A DNA stretch of 64,000 bases, from the NCBI GenBank assembly GCA_963809205.1, contig CAWEIS010000001.1, forward strand, positions 62,001 to 126,000, written 5' to 3'. The position numbers and the translations under genes are program-made. Positions 31,291-39,703 of the stretch are shown piece by piece (the stretch's first letter is position 1; the number at the start of each line of letters is the position of its first letter). This stretch comes from DATLLN01 sp963809205. Its GTDB lineage: Bacteria; Actinomycetota; Thermoleophilia; Gaiellales; JAICJC01. The notes beneath the pieces were generated by a model that saw only the letters and a list, made by a program, of their open reading frames with translations, made no database searches and was not told where the DNA came from.

Positions 31291-31851
31291 ATGCGGGTGG
31301 AGACAGTGTCCTTCACCCGCATGGCCGACGGCACCAAGGCCGACTACGACCTCCTCGACAGGTACGAGGAGGTCTACGTCGCCTCGCTGCCCGACCGCCT
31401 GCTGGCGGCGCTCGACGGGCTGAAGGACTCGTACACCGGGTACCAGGTGACCCGCTACGAGCACTCGCTGCAGTCCGCGACCCGCGCGCACAAGGACGGG
31501 CGGGGCGACGAGTACGTCGTCGCCGCGCTGCTGCACGACATCGGCGACGAGCTGGCGCCGTACACGCACGGCGAGATGACCGGGGCGATCCTGCGTCCGT
31601 ACGTGAGCGACGAGATCCGCTGGGTCGTCACCTACCACGGGCTCTTCCAGATGTACTACTACGCGCACCACTCGGGCGGCGACCGCAACGCCCGCGACCG
31701 GTACAAGGATCACCCGCACTACGACGCCTGCGTCGAGTTCTGCGAGCTCTACGACCAGAACTGCTTCGACCCCGACTACGAGTCGCTGCCGGTCGAGTTC
31801 TTCGAGCCGATCGTGCGGCGGGTGTTCGCCGAGCCGCGCTACCTGAACTGA
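31291..31851 (+). CDS. HD-domain protein (possible phosphohydrolase or diiron oxygenase)
   Basis: A 186-residue protein with an HD core: YEHSLQSATRAHKDG gives the first histidine, and VVAALLHDIGDELAPYTHGE the HD pair and a further histidine; VTYHGLFQMYYYAHH adds another. The Tyr/Glu/His arrangement before the HD pair is reminiscent of PhnZ/TmpB-type oxygenases, but plain HD phosphohydrolase activity is equally possible, and the substrate is unknown. The ATG at 31291 was chosen; GTG at 31297 is an alternative. The stop TGA is the first three bases of a large palindrome. Confidence 0.74.
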   Translation: MRVETVSFTRMADGTKADYDLLDRYEEVYVASLPDRLLAALDGLKDSYTGYQVTRYEHSLQSATRAHKDGRGDEYVVAALLHDIGDELAPYTHGEMTGAILRPYVSDEIRWVVTYHGLFQMYYYAHHSGGDRNARDRYKDHPHYDACVEFCELYDQNCFDPDYESLPVEFFEPIVRRVFAEPRYLN

Positions 31852-31885
31852 TGTAACAACAGGGTCAGACCCCTTTGTTACATCA
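31849..31885. repeat. GGGGTCAGACCCC-family palindromic repeat, copy 2
   Basis: A 37-base palindrome: TGATGTAACAACAGGGTC (31849-31866), central A, GACCCCTTTGTTACATCA (31868-31885), with 18-base arms and two mismatches. The outermost TGA on each strand is the stop codon of one of the two convergent genes (HD-domain protein and phosphodiesterase). It probably works as a bidirectional terminator, though it lacks a long T-tract. Confidence 0.82.
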
Positions 31886-33391
31886 CCCGTCGCCGTAGCC
31901 GAGGTCGGCCAGTCGCTGCGCGACCTCGCGCTCCTCCGCCTCGCTGTAGACGGAGACCGGCTCGGCCGCCGGCGCGCGGTTCCACTCGGCGTCCGGCTCC
32001 AGCCCGACGGCCTCGGCGATGCGGGCGGCGAAGTCGGTCAGTGAGATCTCGGGGCCGGGGCCGGGATTGACGCCGGCGCCGGCTGCGACGTAGATGCCCT
32101 CGGGGCGGTGGTCGCCGGACAGCCAGTCGGCCCGCTCCACCATCTGCCGCGCATGGGTCAGGCTGTAGAGCGGTGCCGCCTCCAGCAGCAGGTCGGGAGC
32201 GCGGTCGAGGTAGGGCCCCGACAGCACCTCCTCCTTGCGCCGCACCCTGCCGATCGGCCGCTGCCCGGTGTCCGGATCGGTGAACTCGAGCAGCGCCTGC
32301 GAGATCTCGTCGAGCACTCGGTCGGCGTCGGCCTTGTCCACGATGCCCTCGGGCTCGCGTCCGCGCAGGGCGAGCGACACGCCCTCGCCGGTCGACGTCA
32401 CGCTGGTGTAGGCGCGGGTGTGCGCCCAGTCGATCGGCGTGGTCGGCACGCCGACCTTGCCGTGCAGGCCGAGCCGGTCGTAGGTCTTGCGGGCCATCGA
32501 GCGGATGCGGCCCCAGGCGAGCAGCGAGACCAGCGCCGAGCCGCGACCCGTCTTCAGCAGGCCGAGGTGCTCGAGCACCCGGTTCATGTTGAGCGCCCGG
32601 GTGCACGGCTGGTGGCCGTGGTCTGACATCAGCAGCACCAGGTCGTCCGGCCCGGTGCGCTCGAGCAGCGTCCCCAGCTCGCGGTCGAGCAGCTGGTAGA
32701 CGCCGCGGACGCTGGCGGCGACCGGTGTGGCGGACGCCTGCGGGAACGCCGGGTGGCCGGGGTGGACGTACTCCAGCAGGCAGTGCTGGATCCGGTCGGG
32801 CGACACGAACACCATGCAGGCGGCGTCCCACTCGTTCTCGTCCATCAGCGTTCGCATGGCGGCCGCGCGGCGGCGGCTGACGTCCTCGACGTCGGCGATC
32901 AGGTCGAGCGGCCGGTGGCGGAACGTGGTCCACGATCCGCCGTTGATCGGCCAGCCGACGCGCGGCCCGGCCTCCGGCGGGTGGCTGTAGGTCGCGCCCT
33001 GCGGCACCACGCCGCCGGCGATCGAGATGCCCTTGATGTCGGGCGGCGGATAGGTCAGCGGCACGTTAACGAGCAGCGTCGTCCGCCCGGCCTCGGACAG
33101 CCGCTGCGGCCAGGTCGGGGCGAGGATCGACCGGTACGAGACCGGCAGCCGGCGGCTGACGCCGGGGCGGTACTCGAGGATGTCGAAGACGCCGTGCCCG
33201 GCCGGGTCGCGCCCGGTCAGGAAGGTCGGCCAGGCCGCCCACGAGTGCGAGGGCAGGCAGGAGCGGGAGACGCCCTTCTGGCCGGCGGCGATCAGCCCCG
33301 CCAGATGCGGCAGCTCGCTCCGCTCCAGCATCGGGTCGAGGATGTCCCAGTCGGCTCCGTCCCAGCCCACGATCAGCACGCGTCCAGCCAC
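31883..33391 (-). CDS. Alkaline phosphatase superfamily protein (type I phosphodiesterase/nucleotide pyrophosphatase)
   Basis: A 502-residue metal-dependent hydrolase. The metal aspartate is in RVLIVGWDGADWDILDPML, and the nucleophile region is SHSWAAWPTFLTGRDPAGHG. Further metal ligands are in VFVSPDRIQHCLLEY and VLLMSDHGHQPCTR, and a late histidine in GDHRPEGIYVAAG. The substrate is unknown. The GTG at 33391 is favoured over 33445 because a TATCCT box lies exactly 7 bases before it and because the longer start would reach into the argC operator. The stop lies inside the palindrome shared with the HD-domain gene. Confidence 0.84.
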   Translation of the reverse strand: MAGRVLIVGWDGADWDILDPMLERSELPHLAGLIAAGQKGVSRSCLPSHSWAAWPTFLTGRDPAGHGVFDILEYRPGVSRRLPVSYRSILAPTWPQRLSEAGRTTLLVNVPLTYPPPDIKGISIAGGVVPQGATYSHPPEAGPRVGWPINGGSWTTFRHRPLDLIADVEDVSRRRAAAMRTLMDENEWDAACMVFVSPDRIQHCLLEYVHPGHPAFPQASATPVAASVRGVYQLLDRELGTLLERTGPDDLVLLMSDHGHQPCTRALNMNRVLEHLGLLKTGRGSALVSLLAWGRIRSMARKTYDRLGLHGKVGVPTTPIDWAHTRAYTSVTSTGEGVSLALRGREPEGIVDKADADRVLDEISQALLEFTDPDTGQRPIGRVRRKEEVLSGPYLDRAPDLLLEAAPLYSLTHARQMVERADWLSGDHRPEGIYVAAGAGVNPGPGPEISLTDFAARIAEAVGLEPDAEWNRAPAAEPVSVYSEAEEREVAQRLADLGYGDG

Positions 33392-33398
33392 GGGCCGC

Positions 33399-33404
33399 AG
33401 GATA
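33399..33404 (-). promoter_or_regulatory. -10 box for the phosphodiesterase gene
   Basis: TATCCT on the minus strand, 7 bases before GTG 33391, indicating a leaderless start and deciding between two possible start codons. Confidence 0.48.
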
Positions 33405-33440
33405 CCGGCGGCCGCGGGAGCCCCGCGCCGGGCGGTCTGA

Positions 33441-33475
33441 TGCACAAATATTCATCGCCGATGTATACTCATGCA
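33441..33475. promoter_or_regulatory. ArgR operator (pair of ARG boxes) with leaderless argC promoter
   Basis: Two AT-rich imperfect palindromes, TGCACAAATATTCAT (33441-33455) and ATGTATACTCATGCA (33461-33475), resemble the TGCAT/ATTCA half sites of bacterial ARG boxes in a region where the surrounding DNA is about 70% GC. The second box contains the TATACT -10 element (33464-33469), 7 bases before ATG 33477 of argC. An argR gene is in the same operon. Binding would block the promoter when arginine is plentiful; this is inferred from the family. Confidence 0.66.
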
Positions 33476-33476
33476 C

Positions 33477-34388
33477 ATGGCCGTTCTCACCGCACCCACC
33501 GCCACGGCGACCGTCGGCGTCGCAGGCTCGACCGGCTACGCCGGGCGCGAGCTCCTGCGGCTGCTCGCGGGCCATCCCCTGCTGCGCGGCGTCGCGTGCA
33601 CGGCCGACACACGCGCACTGGCCGAGTGCGATCTCGCGATGCTGGCGTTACCCCATGGCGCCACCTCCGAGCTCGGTCGGGAGCTGGCCGGTGCGCGTGT
33701 GCCGGTTGTGGACCTGGCCGCCGACCACCGCGGCGAGTGGGTGTACGGGCTGCCCGAGCTGCACCGCGAGCGGATCGCCGGTGCGGCCGAGGTCGCCAAC
33801 CCCGGGTGCTACGCCACGGCCGCGATGCTCGCCCTGGCCCCGCTCGTCGAGCGGGGGCTGGTCGAGCCGCACCTGGTCGTCGACGGCAAGTCGGGGGTGT
33901 CGGGCGCCGGCAAGCAGGCGACGGAGCGGACGCACTTCTGCTCCGCAGCCGAGGGCATCGAGCCCTACTCGCCGGTCGGGCACCACCACCAGCTGGAGAT
34001 CGAGGAGCAGCTGCGGTCGCTCGCCGGCGGGCCGCTGAGCGTGACGTTCACACCGCACCTGGCGCCGTTCTCACGGGGCCTGCTGGTCACCGCCTACGGG
34101 CGGCTGACCGGGCCGGCGACCCAGAACGAGCTGCGGGAGCTGTACGCCGAGCGGTACGCCGGCGAGCCTTTCGTCAAGCTGGTCGACGCACCGCGGACAC
34201 AGGTCGTCAGGGGAGCCAACACCTGCCACATCAGCGTCTGGGCCGACGAGGAGCGCTCGGTCGTCATCGCCGCCGCCGCCCTCGACAACCTGGTCAAGGG
34301 CGCCGCCGGCCAGACGATCCAGAACGCGAACCTGATGCTCGGCCTCGACGAGGGGTTGGGGCTTCCGGTCGAGGGGCTGTGGCCGTGA
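33477..34388 (+). CDS. argC: N-acetyl-gamma-glutamyl-phosphate reductase
   Basis: A 303-residue enzyme that reduces N-acetylglutamyl phosphate to the semialdehyde with NADPH in arginine synthesis. It has the nucleotide motif GSTGYAGRELLRLL, the catalytic cysteine in VANPGCYATAAMLAL, GKSGVSGAGKQ and the substrate region HHHQLEIEEQL. ATG 33477 lies 7 bases after a TATACT box, so a leaderless start is favoured over ATG 33471. It overlaps argB by GTGA. Confidence 0.95.
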   Translation: MAVLTAPTATATVGVAGSTGYAGRELLRLLAGHPLLRGVACTADTRALAECDLAMLALPHGATSELGRELAGARVPVVDLAADHRGEWVYGLPELHRERIAGAAEVANPGCYATAAMLALAPLVERGLVEPHLVVDGKSGVSGAGKQATERTHFCSAAEGIEPYSPVGHHHQLEIEEQLRSLAGGPLSVTFTPHLAPFSRGLLVTAYGRLTGPATQNELRELYAERYAGEPFVKLVDAPRTQVVRGANTCHISVWADEERSVVIAAAALDNLVKGAAGQTIQNANLMLGLDEGLGLPVEGLWP

Positions 34389-35060
34389 TCTGCGTTGTCA
34401 AGGTTGGTGGCGGGGCGCCGGGGCTGGTGTCCGCACTGGGGTCGGTTCGTGCCCGTGACGCCGGGGCGGTCGTCGTCCACGGCGCAGGGCCGCGGATCAG
34501 CGACCGGTGCCTCGCCGCCGGGATCGAGCCCCGGTTCGTCGACGGCCAGCGGGTGACCGACCCGGACGTGCTCGAGATCGTCGCCGCCGGGCTGGCCGAG
34601 GAGCGCGAGGCGCTGGTCGGGCGGCTGACCCGGGCGGGCATCGAGGCGCGGGGAATGGCCGGCGCGCTCGACGGCGAGCCGGTCGACGACACGCGGCTGG
34701 GACTCGTCGGCCGGGTGGTCGGCGTGGACGGGATCGGCATCCGGGCCGTGCTGGCTGCGTGCGCCGTCCCCGTCATCTCACCGCTGGCCGGCGCGCTCAA
34801 CGTCAACGCCGACCTGGCCGCGTCCGCGGTGGCCGCCTCGCTGGGCGCCGGCGAGCTGCTGTTCCTGTCCGACGTGCCGGGCGTGCTCGACCGCGGAGGG
34901 CAGGGTGATCCCGCGGATCGCAGCGTCCGACCTGCCGCGTCTGATCGGCGACGGGCACGTGACCGGCGGGATGATCCCCAAGCTGCTGGCCGGCGCCGAG
35001 GCCCTCGCGCAGGGCGTGTGGCACGTGCGGATCGGAGCTGACACGATGGTGACCGCGTGA
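34385..35060 (+). CDS. argB: Acetylglutamate kinase, split by a frame change
   Basis: From GTG 34385 the frame reads VICVVKVGGGAPGL, VVHGAGPRIS and FVDGQRVTDPDVLE, the amino acid kinase fold. It continues to NVNADLAASAVAASLGAGELLFLSDVPGVLDR. It then shifts by one extra base near 34891-34897 into EGRVIPRIAASDLPRLIGDG, VTGGMIPKLLAG and ending IGADTMVTA at 35060. The joined protein (about 224 residues) is shorter than typical ArgB, as in the LysZ/ArgB group of some phyla. It phosphorylates N-acetylglutamate. The gene sits between argC and argR with 4-base overlaps, so an indel error is more likely than true loss. Confidence 0.87.
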
Positions 35061-35512
35061 ACGACCGCCAGCGGATGATCGCCGAGCTGCTCGACGAGCA
35101 CGAGGTCTCCACCCAGCAGCAGCTGCAGCAGCTGCTCGCCGGGATGGGCGTTGACGTCACCCAGGCGACGGTCTCACGCGACCTCGATCGGCTGGGCGTG
35201 ATGCGGGTGAGGCGGCACGGGCGCCTCGTCTACGCGCTCCCCGAAGACGACGCGCCGACCGACCCGATCGCGCAGGTCGTGATCGCGCTCGGCCTCGTCC
35301 GTACCATGGAGGCGTCGGCGAATCTGGCGGTGCTCCGCACCGGCCCCGCGAACGCGCATCCGGTCGCGATCGCCTTCGACAACGCCTCCCTCCCCGAGAT
35401 CATCGGCACCATCGCCGGCGACGACACGATCGCGCTGATCGCACGGGAGCCGAGCACCGGGAACGACCTGATCCAGCTGATCGAGCGATTGAAGAAGGAG
35501 CATCACACGTGA
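35057..35512 (+). CDS. argR: Arginine repressor
   Basis: A 151-residue regulator. It has an N-terminal winged helix (VSTQQQLQQLLAGMG, then VTQATVSRDLDRLGVMRVRR) and a C-terminal hexamerisation and arginine-binding domain with GTIAGDDTIALIAR. It starts at GTG 35057, overlapping the argB stop, and ends overlapping argG. It is expected to bind the ARG boxes before argC, so the operon is self-regulated. Confidence 0.95.
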   Translation: MNDRQRMIAELLDEHEVSTQQQLQQLLAGMGVDVTQATVSRDLDRLGVMRVRRHGRLVYALPEDDAPTDPIAQVVIALGLVRTMEASANLAVLRTGPANAHPVAIAFDNASLPEIIGTIAGDDTIALIAREPSTGNDLIQLIERLKKEHHT

Positions 35513-36720
35513 AGGACACCATCGTTCTGGCGTATTCCGGCGGGCTCGACACGTCCGTCGCCCTGCGCTGGCTTGCGGACGAGTACTCGGCCGACGTGAT
35601 CGCGCTGCTGGTCGACGTCGGCCAGCCGATCGACGTCGAGCACGTCACCGAGCGGGCGCACAAGGCCGGCGCGGCGGAGGTCGTGGTCGTCGACGCCAAG
35701 CACGAGTTCTCGGAGCAGTACGTGCTGCCGATCCTCCAGGCCGGCGCGCTGTACGAGGGCCGCTACCCGCTGGTCTCGGCGCTCTCCCGGCCGCTGATCG
35801 CCAAGCACCTGGTGGCGGTGGCCCGCGAGCACGGCGCGACGGCCGTCGCCCACGGCTGCACCGGCAAGGGCAACGACCAGGTGCGGTTCGAGACGGCGGT
35901 GTCGGCGCTCGCGCCCGACCTGGCCGTGCTGGCGCCGGTGCGGGACTGGGGCATGACCCGGGAGCAGGAGATCGCCTACGCCCACGAGCACGCCATCGAG
36001 GTGCCCGTCAAGTCGGGCGCCGCGTACTCCATCGACCAGAACCTGTGGGGGCGGTCGATCGAGGCCGGCCCGCTCGAGGATCCCTGGGCTGCTCCGCCGG
36101 AGGAGGCCTTCGGTCTGACGATCGCGGCCGAGAAAGCGCTGGCCGCGCCGCAGGTCGTCGAGATCGCGTTCCAGCACGGCGTGCCGGTGGCGATCGACGG
36201 CGAGGAGCTGCCGCTGCCCGCGCTGATCCAGCGGGCCGGCGCGCTCGCCGGCGCGCACGGCGTCGGCCGGCTGGACATGATCGAGAACCGGCTGGTCGGA
36301 ATCAAGAGCCGCGAGATCTACGAGGTGCCGGCGGCCGCGCTGCTGCTGACCGCGTACGCGGGCGTCGAGGAGCTGGTCTGCGAGCGCGACCTGGCGCACA
36401 CCAAGCAGCAGCTCGCGCTGCAGTACGCGACGCTGGTCTACAACGGCCTCTGGTTCTCGCCGCTGCGCTCGGCGCTGCAGGCGTTCATGGACGAGACGAC
36501 GGCGCCGGTGACGGGCACGGCGAAGGTCAAGCTCTACCGCGGGTCGTGCGCGGTGGTCGGCCGCAAGGCCGCGTCGTCGCTATACGACCACGCGCTGGCG
36601 ACCTACGAGGAGGGCGACGTCTTCCAGCACGGCGCCGCGGCCGGGTTCATCCACGTCTGGTCGCTCCCGACCAAGACGTGGGCGGCGGCTTCCAGCGCAG
36701 CCGATACAGTCGGCGTGTGA
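35509..36720 (+). CDS. argG: Argininosuccinate synthase
   Basis: A 403-residue enzyme that joins citrulline and aspartate using ATP. The N-type ATP pyrophosphatase loop VLAYSGGLDTSVALRWL is at the N-terminus. HGCTGKGNDQVRFE, APVRDWGMTREQEIAYA and the citrulline-binding YSIDQNLWGRSIE follow. The start is GTG 35509, overlapping argR, and the end overlaps argH. Confidence 0.97.
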   Translation: MKDTIVLAYSGGLDTSVALRWLADEYSADVIALLVDVGQPIDVEHVTERAHKAGAAEVVVVDAKHEFSEQYVLPILQAGALYEGRYPLVSALSRPLIAKHLVAVAREHGATAVAHGCTGKGNDQVRFETAVSALAPDLAVLAPVRDWGMTREQEIAYAHEHAIEVPVKSGAAYSIDQNLWGRSIEAGPLEDPWAAPPEEAFGLTIAAEKALAAPQVVEIAFQHGVPVAIDGEELPLPALIQRAGALAGAHGVGRLDMIENRLVGIKSREIYEVPAAALLLTAYAGVEELVCERDLAHTKQQLALQYATLVYNGLWFSPLRSALQAFMDETTAPVTGTAKVKLYRGSCAVVGRKAASSLYDHALATYEEGDVFQHGAAAGFIHVWSLPTKTWAAASSAADTVGV

Positions 36721-37976
36721 CCGATCCGCTGTGGGCAGGCCGCCTCCAGGGCGGCCTGCACCCCGCCATTCTGGACTTCACCGCCTCGCTGGCCGTCGAC
36801 CGGCGGCTGCTGCCCTACGACCTGCGGGCGAGCGCCGTGCACGTGCGGATGCTCGCCCGCCAGGGGCTGATCGAGGAGGAGCTGGCGGAGCGGATCTGCG
36901 AGGCGCTGGAGCGCGTCGAGGTCGAGCCCGACGCCGCCGACGAGGACGTGCACTCGGCGATCGAGCGGCTGCTCGGCGATCTCGGCCCGCGTGTCCACGC
37001 CGGCCGCAGCCGCAACGACCAGGTGCAGACCGCGATGCGTTTGTGGGCCAAGGACGCCTGCGACGAGGCGGTCGCGGGCATCCGCGGGCTGGCCGGGGCG
37101 CTGCTCGACCGGGCGGAGGCGGACGGCGGCCTGGTGCTCCCCGGGTACACCCACGGGCAGCGGGCGCAGCCGGTGTGGCTGGGCCATCATCTGGCCGCGC
37201 ACGCCTGGGCTCTGGCGCGCGACGTGCGGCGGTTCCTGGCAGTTCGCGAGGCATCGGACGTGTGCCCGCTGGGCGCCGGCGCGCTGGCGGGCTCGAGCCT
37301 GCCGCTCGACCCGGCGTGGGCTGCGTCGGAGCTGGGATTCGCACGGACGTTCGACAACTCACTGGATGCCGTTGCCGACCGTGACTACGTGTCCGGCATC
37401 TGCTACGCGTCGGCGCTGTGCTTCGTCCACCTGTCGCGGCTCGGCGAGGAGCTGGTGCTGTGGACGTCCGCCGAGTACGGCTTCGCGGAGCTCGACGACG
37501 GCGCCGCCACCGGCAGCTCGATGATGCCGCAGAAGAAGAACCCGGACGCCGCCGAGCTGGCGCGCGGCAAGGCGGGAACGGCGATCGGGCGGCTGGCTGG
37601 GCTGCTGGCGACGCTCAAGGGGCTGCCGCTGGCGTACAACCGCGACCTGCAGGAGGACAAGCGCGCGGCGTTCGGCCAGATCGACGACCTGCTGGGCGCG
37701 CTGGCCGCGCTGCAGGTGTGCGTCGAGGGTCTGCGGTTCGACGGCGAGCGGATGGCGGCGGCCGCCGGCGACGGCACGACCGTCGCGACCGACGTCGCCG
37801 AGCAGCTGGTGCGCGAGGGCGTGCCGTTTCGCCGCGCGCACGAGCAGGTGGCATCGCGTGTGGCGGCCGGCGAGCGCTTCGACCGGCCGACCGCGGCCGA
37901 GGCGGCCCGAGCGCGGCTCTCGCGGGAGGCGCTCGCCGACCAGCTCGCGCGCTGCCGTGCCGAGGTCGGCGCGTGA
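36717..37976 (+). CDS. argH: Argininosuccinate lyase
   Basis: A 419-residue enzyme that splits argininosuccinate into arginine and fumarate. It has DEDVHSAIERLL, HAGRSRNDQVQTAMRLW, GYTHGQRAQPVWLGHHL and the fumarase/aspartase signature GSSMMPQKKNPDAAEL with the mobile catalytic serine loop. GTG 36717 overlaps the argG stop. It is followed without a gap by lysA. Confidence 0.97.
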   Translation: MTDPLWAGRLQGGLHPAILDFTASLAVDRRLLPYDLRASAVHVRMLARQGLIEEELAERICEALERVEVEPDAADEDVHSAIERLLGDLGPRVHAGRSRNDQVQTAMRLWAKDACDEAVAGIRGLAGALLDRAEADGGLVLPGYTHGQRAQPVWLGHHLAAHAWALARDVRRFLAVREASDVCPLGAGALAGSSLPLDPAWAASELGFARTFDNSLDAVADRDYVSGICYASALCFVHLSRLGEELVLWTSAEYGFAELDDGAATGSSMMPQKKNPDAAELARGKAGTAIGRLAGLLATLKGLPLAYNRDLQEDKRAAFGQIDDLLGALAALQVCVEGLRFDGERMAAAAGDGTTVATDVAEQLVREGVPFRRAHEQVASRVAAGERFDRPTAAEAARARLSREALADQLARCRAEVGA

Positions 37977-39253
37977 GCGCGCTGCCCGACTCAGCGCGGG
38001 TGGAGGACGGGCGGCTGGTGATCGGCGGCGTCGGCGCCGCGGAGCTGGCCGAGGAGTACGGCACGCCGCTGTACGTCTACTGCACCCAGACGCTCCGCGG
38101 CCGGGCGGCCGCGTACCTGCGCGGCCTCGACTGGTACCCCGGGGCGGCGCGGGCCGTGTTCGCGTGCAAGGCGAACGCGACCGTCGCGGTGCTGCGGGAG
38201 GTGTTCGGCGAGGGGCTGGGCGCCGATGTCGCCTCGGAGGGAGAGCTCGCCGCCGCCCTGCGGGCGGGTGCCGATCCTGCCTCCATTGTCGTGCACGGCA
38301 ACAACCCATCGGAGCGTGACCTACGCGCGGCGATCGACGCGCACGCCGCGCTGATCGTCGTCGATCATGCCGGGGAGCTCGAGCGGATCGACCGCCTGGC
38401 CGGCGAGACCGGGCGCGTGCAGCGGGTGCTGGTGCGGGTGACGCCGGGCATCGAGCCGGACACCCACGCGAAGATCGTCACCGGCCACTCCGCGTCCAAG
38501 TTCGGCTTCGCGCCGGTCGACGTGCTGGACGCGCTGGACGCGGCGGCCGGGCTGCTGCACGTCCAGCCGTGCGGCATGCACGTGCATCTGGGCTCGCAAA
38601 TCGGGGATACTGGGCCGTACCTCCAGGTGGTCGACTGGCTGGCCGAGTTCATCGAGGAGCACGGGCTGGGCGACCTGCCGGTGCTGGACGTCGGCGGCGG
38701 CTTCGCGATCGCCTACACGGAGGGCGAGGTGGAGCTGGCGATCGAGCCGGCGCTCGAGCAGATCTGCGCGCACCTTGCGGAGCGGCTGATCGCCCACGGG
38801 CTGGAGATGCCGGAGCTGATCGTGGAGCCGGGCCGCTCGATCGTCGGCCCGGCCGGCGTCACGCTGTATCGGGTGGGTTCGGTCAAGGAGACGGCCGGCG
38901 GCGTGACGTACGCCGCGGTGGACGGCGGGATGTCCGACAACCCGCGCCCGGCCCTCTATGGCGCGGTCTACGAGGCGATCGCCTGCGACCGCGCCGACGC
39001 CGATCCCGACCGCGTCTATGCGATCGCCGGCAAGCACTGCGAGTCCGGCGATGTGCTGATCGAGCGCGCGCGGCTCCCGCAGCTGCACCCCGGCGACCTG
39101 CTGGCGGTGCCCGCGACGGGCGCCTACGCGGCCAGCATGGCGTCGAACTACAACCTGCTGCCGCGGCCCGCGGCGGTGCTCGTCGAGGGCGGCGAGCCGC
39201 GCCTCGTCCAGCGTCGCGAGACGCTCGCCGATTTGCTCGGCCGCGACCTCTGA
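37973..39253 (+). CDS. lysA: Diaminopimelate decarboxylase
   Basis: A 426-residue PLP enzyme for the last step of lysine synthesis, releasing CO2 from meso-diaminopimelate. The PLP lysine is in VFACKANATVAVL. HVHLGSQI, the glycine-rich phosphate site LDVGGGFAI, VEPGRSIVG and the catalytic cysteine in KHCESGDVL are all present, followed by GAYAASMASNYN. GTG 37973 overlaps the argH stop. Its place at the end of the arginine operon would link lysine and arginine synthesis. A repeat-rich gap of 465 bases follows. Confidence 0.96.
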   Translation: MSALPDSARVEDGRLVIGGVGAAELAEEYGTPLYVYCTQTLRGRAAAYLRGLDWYPGAARAVFACKANATVAVLREVFGEGLGADVASEGELAAALRAGADPASIVVHGNNPSERDLRAAIDAHAALIVVDHAGELERIDRLAGETGRVQRVLVRVTPGIEPDTHAKIVTGHSASKFGFAPVDVLDALDAAAGLLHVQPCGMHVHLGSQIGDTGPYLQVVDWLAEFIEEHGLGDLPVLDVGGGFAIAYTEGEVELAIEPALEQICAHLAERLIAHGLEMPELIVEPGRSIVGPAGVTLYRVGSVKETAGGVTYAAVDGGMSDNPRPALYGAVYEAIACDRADADPDRVYAIAGKHCESGDVLIERARLPQLHPGDLLAVPATGAYAASMASNYNLLPRPAAVLVEGGEPRLVQRRETLADLLGRDL

Positions 39254-39261
39254 CGCCCTCC

Positions 39262-39658
39262 GGGGTCAGACCCCGCTCTGACCCCGCTTGCGCAACAACC
39301 TCGCGTCGAGGCGTCACGATCGCGTGACCGCCTGGGCTCTCCCGCTCGCCGGCGTGACGCCTGCGGGTCGTGACGAACGCCGGAAAGCCTGCCCCGGAGC
39401 GCACGGGGCGTGACGGGATCGGCACGCCTCGTCGCAGCCATTTCACTCAAGCGGGGTCAGAGGGGGGTCAGACCCGAAAACGTCACGCCGTGCGTGCGAA
39501 GTGCGCGCTGCGGCACGCCCGTGACGAAGGGGCGACGCCGTCGCCCCGGCTCCACCGGCGCACGCGGTTGGCCCCGCGCCGTGCGTTACGCAGGCGTCAC
39601 GACGGCGTGCGAAGTGTGGCGAAACGCACGCGTGGGCACGGATCGGGTCTGACTCCGC
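39262..39658. repeat. Array of GGGGTCAGACCCC-type palindromes (REP/MITE-like)
   Basis: This fills the 465-base gap between lysA and ku and holds no gene. 39262-39290 and 39448-39475 form an inverted repeat of 28 bases with two mismatches (core CTCTGACCCCGCTTG on the left), each end itself containing GGGGTCAGACCC. A third, partial copy (GGGTCTGACTCCGC) is at 39645-39658. Spacers of about 160-170 bases carry seven CGTGACG/CGTCACG heptamers and a GTGCGAAGTG decamer at 39494-39503 and 39607-39616. The structure resembles a REP cluster or a non-autonomous element with terminal inverted repeats; no transposase is present. Confidence 0.75.
39312..39601. repeat. Seven-fold CGTGACG/CGTCACG heptamer cluster
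   Basis: Exact copies occur at 39312-39318, 39353-39359, 39369-39375, 39409-39415, 39481-39487, 39520-39526 and 39595-39601, in both orientations, within 290 bases. A further copy lies across the loop of the hairpin at 4750-4770. The density is far above chance. They may be parts of the spacer of the palindromic array or binding sites for an unknown factor. Confidence 0.62.
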
Positions 39659-39703
39659 CTAGGGGAGGATTCGTGCCGACGTGCGCGAACTCGTTCCGTC
39701 CCG

